The position numbers were made by a program, and so were the translations under genes. From Tritrichomonas musculus (taxonomy: Eukaryota > Parabasalia > Tritrichomonadida > Tritrichomonadidae): a stretch of DNA of 64,000 bases. The notes beneath the pieces were generated by a model. It was not told where the DNA came from. It ran no database searches and worked only from the letters and a program-made list of their open reading frames with translations. Positions 25,984 through 39,963 of the stretch are shown one piece after another. The stretch spans positions 46,953 through 110,952 of the forward strand of contig JAPFFF010000088.1 of NCBI GenBank assembly GCA_039105265.1. The letters run 5' to 3'. The first letter of the stretch is position 1; each line of letters opens with the position of its first letter.

Positions 25984-26823
25984 TCATCAGATGCAGCGAG
26001 AACTGCAGTTGAATCATCAGATTCAACGACAACTGCAGTTGAACCATCAGATGCAACAAGAACTGCAGTTGAATCATCAGATGCAACGAGAACTGCAGTT
26101 GAATCATCAGATGCAGCGAGAACTGCAGTTGAATCATCAGATTCAACGACAACTGCAGTTGAACCATCAGATGCAACAAGAACTGCAGTTGAATCATCAG
26201 ATGCAACGAGAACTGCAGTTGAATCATCAGATGCAACGAGAACTGCAGTTGAATCATCAGATGCAGCGAGAACTGCAGTTGAATCATCAGATGCAGCGAG
26301 AACTGCAGTTGAATCATCAGATTCAACGACAACTGCAGTTGAACCATCAGATGCAACGAGAACTGCAGTTGAATCATCAGATGCAACGAGAACTGCAGTT
26401 GAATCATCAGATGCAACGAGAACTGCAGTTGAATCATCAGATGCAGCGAGAACTGCAGTTGAATCATCAGATTCAACGACAACTGTAGTTGAATCATCAG
26501 ATGCAGCGAGAACTGCAGTTGAATCATCAGATGCAACGAGAACTGCAGTTGAATCATCAGATTCAACGAGAACTGTAGTTGAATCATCAGATGCAACGAG
26601 AACTGCAGTTGAATCATCAGATGCAACGACAACTGTAGTTGAATCATCAGATGCAACGAGAACTGCAGTTGAATCATCAGATGCAACGAGAACTGCAGTT
26701 GAACCATCAGATGCAACGAGAACTGCAGTTGAATCATCAGATTCAACGACAACTGCAGTTGAACCATCAGATGCAACAAGAACTGCAGTTGAATCATCAG
26801 ATTCAACGACAACTGTAGTTGAA
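25984..26823 (+). repeat. Irregular short-period expansion of 4-6 monomers
   Basis: A short set recurs with a period of about 4 to 6 monomers. It consists of a GCAGCG monomer, a T monomer with CGACAAC, a CCATCAGATGCAAC monomer, and one or two G monomers. CCATCAGATG monomers start at 26044, 26164, 26344, 26704 and 26764, and again at 26944 beyond the zone. Four CTGTAG variants (near 26485, 26575, 26635 and 26815) cluster here. No K-type or TTTAA monomers occur in the zone. The corresponding place near 11.9 kb has a single set, so this looks like a local amplification later than the block duplication. Confidence 0.8.
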
Positions 26824-29193
26824 TCATCAGATGCAACGAGAACTGCAGTTGAATCATCAGATGCAACGAGAACTGCAGTTGAATCATCAGATGCAGCGAG
26901 AACTGCAGTTGAATCATCAGATTCAACGACAACTGCAGTTGAACCATCAGATGCAACAAGAACTGCAGTTGAATCATCAGATGCAACGAGAACTGCAGTT
27001 GAATCATCAGATGCAACGAGAACTGCAGTTGAATCATCAGATGCAGCGAGAACTGCAGTTGAATCATCAGATGCAACGAGAACTGCAGTTGAATCATCAG
27101 ATGCAGCGAGAACTGCAGTTGAATCATCAGATTCAACGAGAACTGCAGTTGAATCATCAGATTCAACGAGAACTGCAGTTGAATCATCAGATTCAACGAG
27201 AACTGCAGTTGAATCATCAGATGCAACGAGAACTGCAGTTGAATCATCAGATTCAACGAGAACTGCAGTTGAATCATCAGATGCAACGAGAACTGCAGTT
27301 GAACCATCAGATTCAACGAGAACTGCAGTTGAATCATCAGATGCAACGAGAACTACAGTTGAATCATCAGATTCAACGAGAACTGCAGTTGAATCATCAG
27401 ATGCAACGAGAACTACAGTTGAATCATCAGATGCAACGAGAACTGCAGTTGAATCATCAGATGCAACGAGAACTGCAGTTGAATCATCAGATGCAACGAG
27501 AACTGCAGTTGAATCATCAGATGCAACGAGAACTGCAGTTGAATCATCAGATTCAACGAGAACTGAAGTTTAATAATAAGATGAAACAAGAACTGCAGTT
27601 GAATCATCAGATTCAACGAGAACTGCAGTTGAATCATCAGATGCAACGAGAACTGCAGTTGAATCATCAGATGCAACGAGAACTGCAGTTGAATCATCAG
27701 ATTCAACGAGAACTGCAGTTGAATCATCAGATGCAACGAGAACTGCAGTTGAATCATCAGATGAAATAAGAACTGCAGTTGAATCATCAGATTCAACGAG
27801 AACTGCAGTTGAACCATCAGATTCAACGAGAACTGCAGTTGAATCATCAGATGCAACGACAACTGCAGTTGAATCATCAGATGCAACGAGAACTGCAGTT
27901 GAATCATCAGATGCAACGAGAACTGCAGTTGAATCATCAGATTCAACGAGAACTGCAGTTGAATCATCAGATGCAACGACAACTGCAGTTGAATCATCAG
28001 ATGCAACGAGAACTGCAGTTGAATCATCAGATGCAACGAGAACTGCAGTTGAATCATCAGATTCAACGAGAACTGCAGTTGAACCATCAGATTCAACGAG
28101 AACTGCAGTTGAATCATCAGATGCAACGAGAACTACAGTTGAATCATCAGATTCAACGAGAACTGCAGTTGAATCATCAGATGCAACGAGAACTACAGTT
28201 GAATCATCAGATTCAACGAGAACTGCAGTTGAATCATCAGATGCAACAAGAACTGCAGTTGAATCATCAGATTCAACGAGAACTGCAGTTGAATCATCAG
28301 ATTCAACGAGAACTGCAGTTGAACCATCAGATTCAACGAGAACTACAGTTGAATCATCAGATTCAACGAGAACTGCAGTTGAATCATCAGATTCAACGAG
28401 AACTACAGTTGAATCATCAGATTCAACGAGAACTGCAGTTGAATCATCAGATGCAACGAGAACTACAGTTGAATCATCAGATTCAACGAGAACTGCAGTT
28501 GAATCATCAGATGCAACGACAACTGCAGTTGAATCATCAGATGCAACGAGAACTGCAGTTGAATCATCAGATGCAACGAGAACTGCAGTTGAATCATCAG
28601 ATGCAACGAGAACTGCAGTTTAATAATAAGATTCAACGAGAACTGCAGTTGAATCATCAGATGAAACAAGAACTGCAGTTGAATCATCAGATGCAACAAG
28701 AACTGCAGTTGAATCATCAGATTCAACGAGAACTGCAGTTGAATCATCAGATTCAACGAGAACTGCAGTTGAACCATCAGATTCAACGAGAACTACAGTT
28801 GAATCATCAGATTCAACGAGAACTGCAGTTGAATCATCAGATTCAACGAGAACTACAGTTGAATCATCAGATTCAACGAGAACTGCAGTTGAATCATCAG
28901 ATGCAACGAGAACTACAGTTGAATCATCAGATTCAACGAGAACTGCAGTTGAATCATCAGATGCAACGACAACTGCAGTTGAATCATCAGATGCAACGAC
29001 AACTGCAGTTGAATCATCAGATTCAACGAGAACTGCAGTTGAATCATCAGATGCAACGAGAACTGCAGTTGAATCATCAGATTCAACGAGAACTGCAGTT
29101 GAATCATCAGATGCAACAAGAACTGCAGTTGAATCATCAGATTCAACGAGAACTGCAGTTGAATCATCAGATGCAACGAGAACTGCAGTTGAA
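26824..29193 (+). repeat. 2.4-kb block, second copy
   Basis: This is the partner of 11821-14190. Downstream it has one more TAATAAGATTCAACAAG monomer in the four-monomer TTTAA cluster (29374 and 29404 in tandem), so the offset grows to 15,033. Upstream it is joined to the irregular expansion at 25984-26823, which the first copy lacks. Confidence 0.86.
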
Positions 29194-30693
29194 TCATCAG
29201 ATGCAACGAGAACTGCAGTTGAATCATCAGATGCAACGAGAACTGCAGTTGAATCATCAGATGCAACGAGAACTGCAGTTTAATAATAAGATTCAACAAG
29301 AACTGCAGTTTAATCATAAGATTCAACGAGAACTGCAGTTTAATCATCAGATTCAACGAGAACTGCAGTTTAATAATAAGATTCAACAAGAACTGCAGTT
29401 TAATAATAAGATTCAACAAGAACTGCAGTTGAATCATCAGATGCAACGAGAACTGCAGTTGAATCATCAGATTCAACGAGAACTGCAGTTGAATCATCAG
29501 ATTCAACGAGAACTGCAGTTGAATCATCAGATGCAACGAGAACTGCAGTTGAATCATCAGATGCAACGAGAACTGCAGTTGAATCATCAGATTCAACGAG
29601 AACTGCAGTTGAATCATCAGATGCAACGAGAACTGCAGTTGAATCATCAGATGCAACGAGAACTGCAGTTGAATCATCAGATTCAACGAGAACTGCAGTT
29701 GAATCATCAGATGCAACGAGAACTGCAGTTGAACCATCAGATTCAACGAGAACTGCAGTTGAATCATCAGATGCAACGAGAACTACAGTTGAATCATCAG
29801 ATTCAACGAGAACTGCAGTTGAATCATCAGATGCAACAAGAACTGCAGTTGAATCATCAGATTCAACGAGAACTGCAGTTGAATCATCAGATTCAACGAG
29901 AACTGCAGTTGAACCATCAGATTCAACGAGAACTACAGTTGAATCATCAGATTCAACGAGAACTGCAGTTGAATCATCAGATTCAACGAGAACTACAGTT
30001 GAATCATCAGATTCAACGAGAACTGCAGTTGAATCATCAGATGCAACGAGAACTACAGTTGAATCATCAGATTCAACGAGAACTGCAGTTGAATCATCAG
30101 ATGCAACGACAACTGCAGTTGAATCATCAGATGCAACGACAACTGCAGTTGAATCATCAGATTCAACGAGAACTGCAGTTTAATAATAAGATGAAACAAG
30201 AACTGCAGTTGAATCATCAGATGCAACGAGAACTGCAGTTGAATCATCAGATGCAACGAGAACTGCAGTTGAATCATCAGATGCAACGACAACTGCAGTT
30301 GAATCATCAGATGCAACGAGAACTGCAGTTGAATCATCAGATGCAACGAGAACTGCAGTTTAATAATAAGATGAAACAAGAACTGCAGTTGAATCATCAG
30401 ATGCAACGACAACTGCAGTTGAATCATCAGATGCAACGAGAACTGCAGTTGAATCATCAGATGCAACGAGAACTGCAGTTGAATCATCAGATTCAACGAG
30501 AACTGCAGTTGAATCATCAGATTCAACGAGAACTGCAGTTGAATCATCAGATGCAACGAGAACTGCAGTTGAATCATCAGATGCAACGAGAACTACAGTT
30601 GAATCATCAGATTCAACGAGAACTGCAGTTGAACCATCAGATTCAACGAGAACTGCAGTTGAACCATCAGATTCAACGAGAACTGCAGTTGAA

Positions 30694-31473
30694 TCATCAG
30701 ATGCAACGAGAACTGCAGTTGAATCATCAGATGCAACGAGAACTGCAGTTTAATAATAAGATTCAACAAGAACTACAGTTGAATCATCAGATTCAACGAG
30801 AACTGCAGTTGAATCATCAGATGCAACGACAACTGCAGTTGAATCATCAGATGCAACGACAACTGCAGTTGAATCATCAGATTCAACGAGAACTGCAGTT
30901 GAATCATCAGATGCAACGAGAACTGCAGTTGAATCATCAGATTCAACGAGAACTGCAGTTTAATAATAAGATGAAACAAGAACTGCAGTTGAATCATCAG
31001 ATGCAACGAGAACTGCAGTTGAATCATCAGATGCAACGAGAACTGCAGTTGAATCATCAGATGCAACGACAACTGCAGTTGAATCATCAGATGCAACGAG
31101 AACTGCAGTTGAATCATCAGATGCAACGAGAACTGCAGTTTAATAATAAGATGAAACAAGAACTGCAGTTGAATCATCAGATGCAACGACAACTGCAGTT
31201 GAATCATCAGATGCAACGAGAACTGCAGTTGAATCATCAGATGCAACGAGAACTGCAGTTGAATCATCAGATTCAACGAGAACTGCAGTTGAATCATCAG
31301 ATTCAACGAGAACTGCAGTTGAATCATCAGATGCAACGAGAACTGCAGTTGAATCATCAGATGCAACGAGAACTACAGTTGAATCATCAGATTCAACGAG
31401 AACTGCAGTTGAACCATCAGATTCAACGAGAACTGCAGTTGAACCATCAGATTCAACGAGAACTGCAGTTGAA
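30694..31473 (+). repeat. 26-monomer HOR derivative with a chimeric junction monomer
   Basis: Monomers 1-2 are regular. The monomer at 30754-30783 starts like HOR monomer 3 (TAATAAGATTCAACAAG) but ends like monomer 25 (CTACAGTTG), and the order then continues from monomer 26. Twenty-two monomers (660 bases) are missing, which gives exactly 780 bases. The hybrid monomer places the exchange between its positions 15 and 22. Confidence 0.88.
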
Positions 31474-33120
31474 TCATCAGATGCAACGAGAACTGCAGTT
31501 GAATCATCAGATGCAACGAGAACTGCAGTTTAATAATAAGATTCAACAAGAACTGCAGTTTAATCATAAGATTCAACGAGAACTGCAGTTTAATCATCAG
31601 ATTCAACGAGAACTGCAGTTTAATAATAAGATTCAACAAGAACTGCAGTTGAATCATCAGATGCAACGAGAACTGCAGTTGAATCATCAGATTCAACGAG
31701 AACTGCAGTTGAATCATCAGATGCAACGAGAACTGCAGTTGAATCATCAGATGCAACGAGAACTGCAGTTGAATCATCAGATTCAACGAGAACTGCAGTT
31801 GAATCATCAGATGCAACGAGAACTGCAGTTGAACCATCAGATTCAACGAGAACTGCAGTTGAATCATCAGATGCAACGAGAACTACAGTTGAATCATCAG
31901 ATTCAACGAGAACTGCAGTTGAATCATCAGATGCAACGAGAACTACAGTTGAATCATCAGATTCAACGAGAACTGCAGTTGAATCATCAGATGCAACAAG
32001 AACTGCAGTTGAATCATCAGATTCAACGAGAACTGCAGTTGAATCATCAGATTCAACGAGAACTGCAGTTGAACCATCAGATTCAACGAGAACTACAGTT
32101 GAATCATCAGATTCAACGAGAACTGCAGTTGAATCATCAGATTCAACGAGAACTACAGTTGAATCATCAGATTCAACGAGAACTGCAGTTGAATCATCAG
32201 ATGCAACGAGAACTACAGTTGAATCATCAGATTCAACGAGAACTGCAGTTGAATCATCAGATGCAACGACAACTGCAGTTGAATCATCAGATGCAACGAC
32301 AACTGCAGTTGAATCATCAGATTCAACGAGAACTGCAGTTGAATCATCAGATGCAACGAGAACTGCAGTTGAATCATCAGATTCAACGAGAACTGCAGTT
32401 TAATAATAAGATGAAACAAGAACTGCAGTTGAATCATCAGATGCAACGAGAACTGCAGTTGAATCATCAGATGCAACGAGAACTGCAGTTGAATCATCAG
32501 ATGCAACGACAACTGCAGTTGAATCATCAGATGCAACGAGAACTGCAGTTGAATCATCAGATGCAACGAGAACTGCAGTTTAATAATAAGATGAAACAAG
32601 AACTGCAGTTGAATCATCAGATGCAACGACAACTGCAGTTGAATCATCAGATGCAACGAGAACTGCAGTTGAATCATCAGATGCAACGAGAACTGCAGTT
32701 GAATCATCAGATTCAACGAGAACTGCAGTTGAATCATCAGATTCAACGAGAACTGCAGTTGAATCATCAGATGCAACGAGAACTGCAGTTGAATCATCAG
32801 ATGCAACGAGAACTACAGTTGAATCATCAGATTCAACGAGAACTGCAGTTGAACCATCAGATTCAACGAGAACTGCAGTTGAACCATCAGATTCAACGAG
32901 AACTGCAGTTGAATCATCAGATGCAACGAGAACTGCAGTTGAATCATCAGATGCAACGAGAACTGCAGTTTAATAATAAGATGCAACAAGAACTGCAGTT
33001 GAATCATCAGATGCAACGAGAACTGCAGTTGAATCATCAGATGCAACGAGAACTGCAGTTGAATCATCAGATACAGCGAGAACTGCAGTTGAATCATCAG
33101 ATTCAACGAGAACTGCAGTT
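31234..33120 (+). repeat. 1.9-kb segment, recurs at 39724-41610
   Basis: The monomer order matches at offset 8,490 (283 monomers), covering the end of one HOR, a full HOR and about seven monomers beyond. The match weakens near 33034 (CGAGAAC versus CGACAAC, and ATACAGCG versus ATGCAGCG) and ends by 33124. Confidence 0.82.
31474..32913 (+). repeat. 48-monomer HOR copy
   Basis: All 48 monomer classes follow the reference order. Monomer 5 has CTGCAG and monomer 9 has CGAGAAC, so it combines the common state at both of the sites that separate the copies at 61 and 1501. It lies inside a stretch of about 1.9 kb (31234-33120) that recurs at 39724-41610, offset 8,490. Confidence 0.9.
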
Positions 33121-36100
33121 GAATCATCAGATGCAACGAGAACTGCAGTTGAATCATCAGATTCAACGAGAACTGCAGTTGAATCATCAGATGCAACGAG
33201 AACTGCAGTTGAATCATCAGATGCAACGAGAACTGCAGTTGAATCATCAGATGCAACGAGAACTACAGTTGAATCATCAGATTCAACGAGAACTGCAGTT
33301 GAACCATCAGATTCAACGAGAACTGCAGTTGAACCATCAGATTCAACGAGAACTGCAGTTGAATCATCAGATGCAACGAGAACTGCAGTTGAATCATCAG
33401 ATGCAACGAGAACTGCAGTTTAATAATAAGATGCAACAAGAACTGCAGTTGAATCATCAGATGCAACGAGAACTGCAGTTGAATCATCAGATGCAACGAG
33501 AACTGCAGTTGAATCATCAGATGCAACGAGAACTGCAGTTGAATCATCAGATTCAACGAGAACTGCAGTTGAATCATCAGATGCAACGAGAACTGCAGTT
33601 GAATCATCAGATGCAACGAGAACTACAGTTGAATCATCAGATTCAACGAGAACTGCAGTTGAATCATCAGATGCAACGAGAACTGCAGTTGAATCATCAG
33701 ATTCAACGAGAACTGCAGTTGAATCATCAGATGCAACGAGAACTGCAGTTGAATCATCAGATTCAACGACAACTGCAGTTGAACCATCAGATTCAACGAG
33801 AACTGCAGTTGAATCATCAGATGCAACGAGAACTGCAGTTGAATCATCAGATGCAACGAGAACTGCAGTTGAATCATCAGATTCAACGAGAACTGCAGTT
33901 GAATCATCAGATGCAACGAGAACTGCAGTTGAATCATCAGATTCAACGAGAACTGCAGTTGAACCATCAGATTCAACGAGAACTGCAGTTGAATCATCAG
34001 ATGCAACGAGAACTGCAGTTGAATCATCAGATGCAACGAGAACTGCAGTTTAATAATAAGATGCAACGAGAACTGCAGTTGAATCATCAGATGCAACGAG
34101 AACTGCAGTTGAATCATCAGATGCAACGAGAACTGCAGTTGAATCATCAGATGCAGCGAGAACTGCAGTTTAATAATAAGATGAAACAAGAACTGCAGTT
34201 GAATCATCAGATGCAACGAGAACTGTAGTTGAATCATCAGATGCAACGAGAACTGCAGTTGAATCATCAGATGCAACGAGAACTGCAGTTGAATCATCAG
34301 ATGCAGCGAGAACTGCAGTTTAATAATAAGATGAAACAAGAACTGCAGTTGAATCATCAGATTCAACGAGAACTGCAGTTGAATCATCAGATTCAAAGAG
34401 AACTGCAGTTGAATCATCAGATGCAGCGAGAACTGCAGTTTAATAATAAGATGAAACAAGAACTGCAGTTGAATCATCAGATTCAACGAGAACTGCAGTT
34501 GAATCATCAGATGCAACGAGAACTGCAGTTGAATCATCAGATTCAACGAGAACTGCAGTTGAATCATCAGATGCAACGAGAACTGCAGTTGAATCATCAG
34601 ATGCAACGAGAACTGCAGTTGAATCATCAGATGCAACGAGAACTGCAGTTGAATCATCAGATTCAACGAGAACTGCAGTTGAATCATCAGATGCAACGAC
34701 AACTGCAGTTGAATCATCAGATTCAACGAGAACTGCAGTTGAATCATCAGATTCAACGAGAACTGCAGTTGAATCATCAGATGCAACGAGAACTGCAGTT
34801 GAATCATCAGATTCAACGAGAACTGCAGTTTAATAATAAGATTCAACGAGAACTGCAGTTTAATAATAAGATGAAACAAGAACTGCAGTTGAATAATCAG
34901 ATGCAACGAGAACTGCAGTTGAATCATCAGATTCAACGACAACTGCAGTTGAATCATCAGATTCAACGAGAACTGCAGTTGAATCATCAGATGCAACGAG
35001 AACTGCAGTTGAATCATCAGATTCAACGAGAACTGCAGTTTAATAATAAGATTCAACGAGAACTGCAGTTTAATAATAAGATGAAACAAGAACTGCAGTT
35101 GAATAATCAGATGCAACGAGAACTGCAGTTGAATCATCAGATGCAACGAGAACTGCAGTTGAATCATCAGATGCAACGAGAACTGCAGTTGAATCATCAG
35201 ATTCAACGAGAACTGCAGTTGAATCATCAGATGCAACGAGAACTGCAGTTGAATCATCAGATTCAACGAGAACTTCAGTTGAATCATCAGATTCAACGAG
35301 AACTGCAGTTGAATCATCAGATGCAACGAGAACTGCAGTTGAATCATCAGATGAAACAAGAACTGCAGTTGAATCATCAGATGCAACGAGAACTGCAGTT
35401 GAATCATCAGATGCAACGAGAACTGCAGTTGAATCATCAGATGCAACGAGAACTGCAGTTGAATCATCAGATGCAACGACAACTGCAGTTGAATCATCAG
35501 ATGCAACGAGAACTGCAGTTGAATCATCAGATTCAACGAGAACTGCAGTTGAATCATCAGATGCAACGAGAACTGCAGTTGAATCATCAGATGCAACGAG
35601 AACTGCAGTTGAATCATCAGATTCAACGAGAACTGCAGTTGAATCATCAGATTCAACGAGAACTGCAGTTGAATCATCAGATTCAACGAGAACTGCAGTT
35701 GAATCATCAGATGCAACGACAACTGCAGTTGAATCATCAGATGCAACGACAACTGCAGTTGAATCATCAGATGCAACGAGAACTGCAGTTGAATCATCAG
35801 ATGCAACGAGAACTGCAGTTTAATAATAAGATTCAACGAGAACTGCAGTTGAATCATCAGATGAAACAAGAACTGCAGTTGAATCATCAGATGCAACAAG
35901 AACTGCAGTTGAATCATCAGATTCAACGAGAACTGCAGTTGAATCATCAGATTCAACGAGAACTGCAGTTGAACCATCAGATTCAACGAGAACTACAGTT
36001 GAATCATCAGATTCAACGAGAACTGCAGTTGAATCATCAGATTCAACGAGAACTACAGTTGAATCATCAGATTCAACGAGAACTGCAGTTGAATCATCAG

Positions 36101-39100
36101 ATGCAACGAGAACTACAGTTGAATCATCAGATTCAACGAGAACTGCAGTTGAATCATCAGATGCAACGACAACTGCAGTTGAATCATCAGATGCAACGAC
36201 AACTGCAGTTGAATCATCAGATTCAACGAGAACTGCAGTTGAATCATCAGATGCAACGAGAACTGCAGTTGAATCATCAGATTCAACGAGAACTGCAGTT
36301 GAATCATCAGATGCAACAAGAACTGCAGTTGAATCATCAGATTCAACGAGAACTGCAGTTGAATCATCAGATGCAACGAGAACTGCAGTTGAATCATCAG
36401 ATGCAACGAGAACTGCAGTTGAATCATCAGATGCAACGAGAACTGCAGTTGAATCATCAGATGCAACGAGAACTGCAGTTTAATAATAAGATTCAACAAG
36501 AACTGCAGTTTAATCATAAGATTCAACGAGAACTGCAGTTTAATCATAAGATTCAACGAGAACTGCAGTTTAATAATAAGATTCAACAAGAACTGCAGTT
36601 GAATCATCAGATGCAACGAGAACTGCAGTTGAATCATCAGATTCAACGAGAACTGCAGTTGAATCATCAGATTCAACGAGAACTGCAGTTGAATCATCAG
36701 ATGCAACGAGAACTGCAGTTGAATCATCAGATGCAACGAGAACTGCAGTTGAATCATCAGATGCAACGAGAACTGCAGTTGAATCATCAGATTCAACGAG
36801 AACTGCAGTTGAATCATCAGATGCAACGAGAACTGCAGTTGAACCATCAGATTCAACGAGAACTGCAGTTGAATCATCAGATGCAACGAGAACTGCAGTT
36901 GAATCATCAGATTCAACGAGAACTGCAGTTGAATCATCAGATGCAACAAGAACTACAGTTGAATCATCAGATTCAACGAGAACTGCAGTTGAATCATCAG
37001 ATGCAACAAGAACTGCAGTTGAATCATCAGATTCAACGAGAACTGCAGTTGAATCATCAGATTCAACGAGAACTGCAGTTGAACCATCAGATTCAACGAG
37101 AACTACAGTTGAATCATCAGATTCAACGAGAACTGCAGTTGAATCATCAGATTCAACGAGAACTACAGTTGAATCATCAGATGCAACGAGAACTGCAGTT
37201 GAATCATCAGATGCAACGAGAACTGCAGTTGAATCATCAGATGCAACGAGAACTGCAGTTGAATCATCAGATTCAACGAGAACTGCAGTTGAATCATCAG
37301 ATGCAACGAGAACTGCAGTTGAATCATCAGATGAAATAAGAACTGCAGTTGAATCATCAGATTCAACGAGAACTGCAGTTGAACCATCAGATTCAACGAG
37401 AACTGCAGTTGAATCATCAGATGCAACGACAACTGCAGTTGAATCATCAGATGCAACGAGAACTGCAGTTGAATCATCAGATGCAACGAGAACTGCAGTT
37501 GAATCATCAGATTCAACGAGAACTGCAGTTGAATCATCAGATGCAACGACAACTGCAGTTGAATCATCAGATGCAACGAGAACTGCAGTTGAATCATCAG
37601 ATGCAACGAGAACTGCAGTTGAATCATCAGATTCAACGAGAACTGCAGTTGAACCATCAGATTCAACGAGAACTGCAGTTGAATCATCAGATGAAACGAG
37701 AACTGCAGTTGAATCATCAGATTCAACGAGAACTGCAGTTGAATCATCAGATTCAACGAGAACTGCAGTTGAATCATCAGATGCAACAAGAACTGCAGTT
37801 GAATCATCAGATTCAACGAGAACTGCAGTTGAATCATCAGATTCAACGAGAACTGCAGTTGAATCATCAGATGCAACAAGAACTGCAGTTGAATCATCAG
37901 ATTCAACGAGAACTGCAGTTGAATCATCAGATGCAACGAGAACTGCAGTTGAATCATCAGATGCAACGAGAACTACAGTTGAATCATCAGATTCAACGAG
38001 AACTGCAGTTGAATCATCAGATTCAACGAGAACTGCAGTTGAATCATCAGATGCAACGAGAACTACAGTTGAATCATCAGATTCAACGAGAACTGCAGTT
38101 GAATCATCAGATGCAACAAGAACTGCAGTTGAATCATCAGATTCAACGAGAACTGCAGTTGAATCATCAGATTCAACGAGAACTGCAGTTGAACCATCAG
38201 ATTCAACGAGAACTACAGTTGAATCATCAGATTCAACGAGAACTGCAGTTGAATCATCAGATTCAACGAGAACTACAGTTGAATCATCAGATTCAACGAG
38301 AACTGCAGTTGAATCATCAGATGCAACGAGAACTACAGTTGAATCATCAGATTCAACGAGAACTGCAGTTGAATCATCAGATGCAACGACAACTGCAGTT
38401 GAATCATCAGATGCAACGACAACTGCAGTTGAATCATCAGATGCAACGAGAACTGCAGTTGAATCATCAGATGCAACGAGAACTGCAGTTTAATAATAAG
38501 ATTCAACGAGAACTGCAGTTGAATCATCAGATGAAACAAGAACTGCAGTTGAATCATCAGATGCAACAAGAACTGCAGTTGAATCATCAGATTCAACGAG
38601 AACTGCAGTTGAATCATCAGATTCAACGAGAACTGCAGTTGAACCATCAGATTCAACGAGAACTACAGTTGAATCATCAGATTCAACGAGAACTGCAGTT
38701 GAATCATCAGATTCAACGAGAACTACAGTTGAATCATCAGATTCAACGAGAACTGCAGTTGAATCATCAGATGCAACGAGAACTACAGTTGAATCATCAG
38801 ATTCAACGAGAACTGCAGTTGAATCATCAGATGCAACGACAACTGCAGTTGAATCATCAGATGCAACGACAACTGCAGTTGAATCATCAGATTCAACGAG
38901 AACTGCAGTTGAATCATCAGATGCAACGAGAACTGCAGTTGAATCATCAGATTCAACGAGAACTGCAGTTGAATCATCAGATGCAACGACAACTGCAGTT
39001 GAATCATCAGATGCAACGAGAACTGCAGTTGAATCATCAGATGCAACGAGAACTGCAGTTGAATCATCAGATGCAACGAGAACTGCAGTTGAATCATCAG

Positions 39101-39963
39101 ATGCAACGAGAACTGCAGTTTAATAATAAGATTCAACAAGAACTGCAGTTTAATCATAAGATTCAACGAGAACTGCAGTTTAATCATCAGATTCAACGAG
39201 AACTGCAGTTTAATAATAAGATTCAACAAGAACTGCAGTTGAATCATCAGATGCAACGAGAACTGCAGTTGAATCATCAGATTCAACGAGAACTGCAGTT
39301 GAATCATCAGATGCAACGAGAACTGCAGTTGAATCATCAGATGCAACGAGAACTGCAGTTGAATCATCAGATTCAACGAGAACTGCAGTTGAATCATCAG
39401 ATGCAACGAGAACTGCAGTTGAACCATCAGATTCAACGAGAACTGCAGTTGAATCATCAGATGCAACGAGAACTACAGTTGAATCATCAGATTCAACGAG
39501 AACTGCAGTTGAATCATCAGATGCAACGAGAACTACAGTTGAATCATCAGATTCAACGAGAACTGCAGTTGAATCATCAGATGCAACAAGAACTGCAGTT
39601 GAATCATCAGATTCAACGAGAACTGCAGTTGAATCATCAGATTCAACGAGAACTGCAGTTGAACCATCAGATTCAACGAGAACTACAGTTGAATCATCAG
39701 ATTCAACGAGAACTGCAGTTGAATCATCAGATGCAACGAGAACTGCAGTTGAATCATCAGATTCAACGAGAACTGCAGTTGAATCATCAGATTCAACGAG
39801 AACTGCAGTTGAATCATCAGATGCAACGAGAACTGCAGTTGAATCATCAGATGCAACGAGAACTACAGTTGAATCATCAGATTCAACGAGAACTGCAGTT
39901 GAACCATCAGATTCAACGAGAACTGCAGTTGAACCATCAGATTCAACGAGAACTGCAGTTGAA

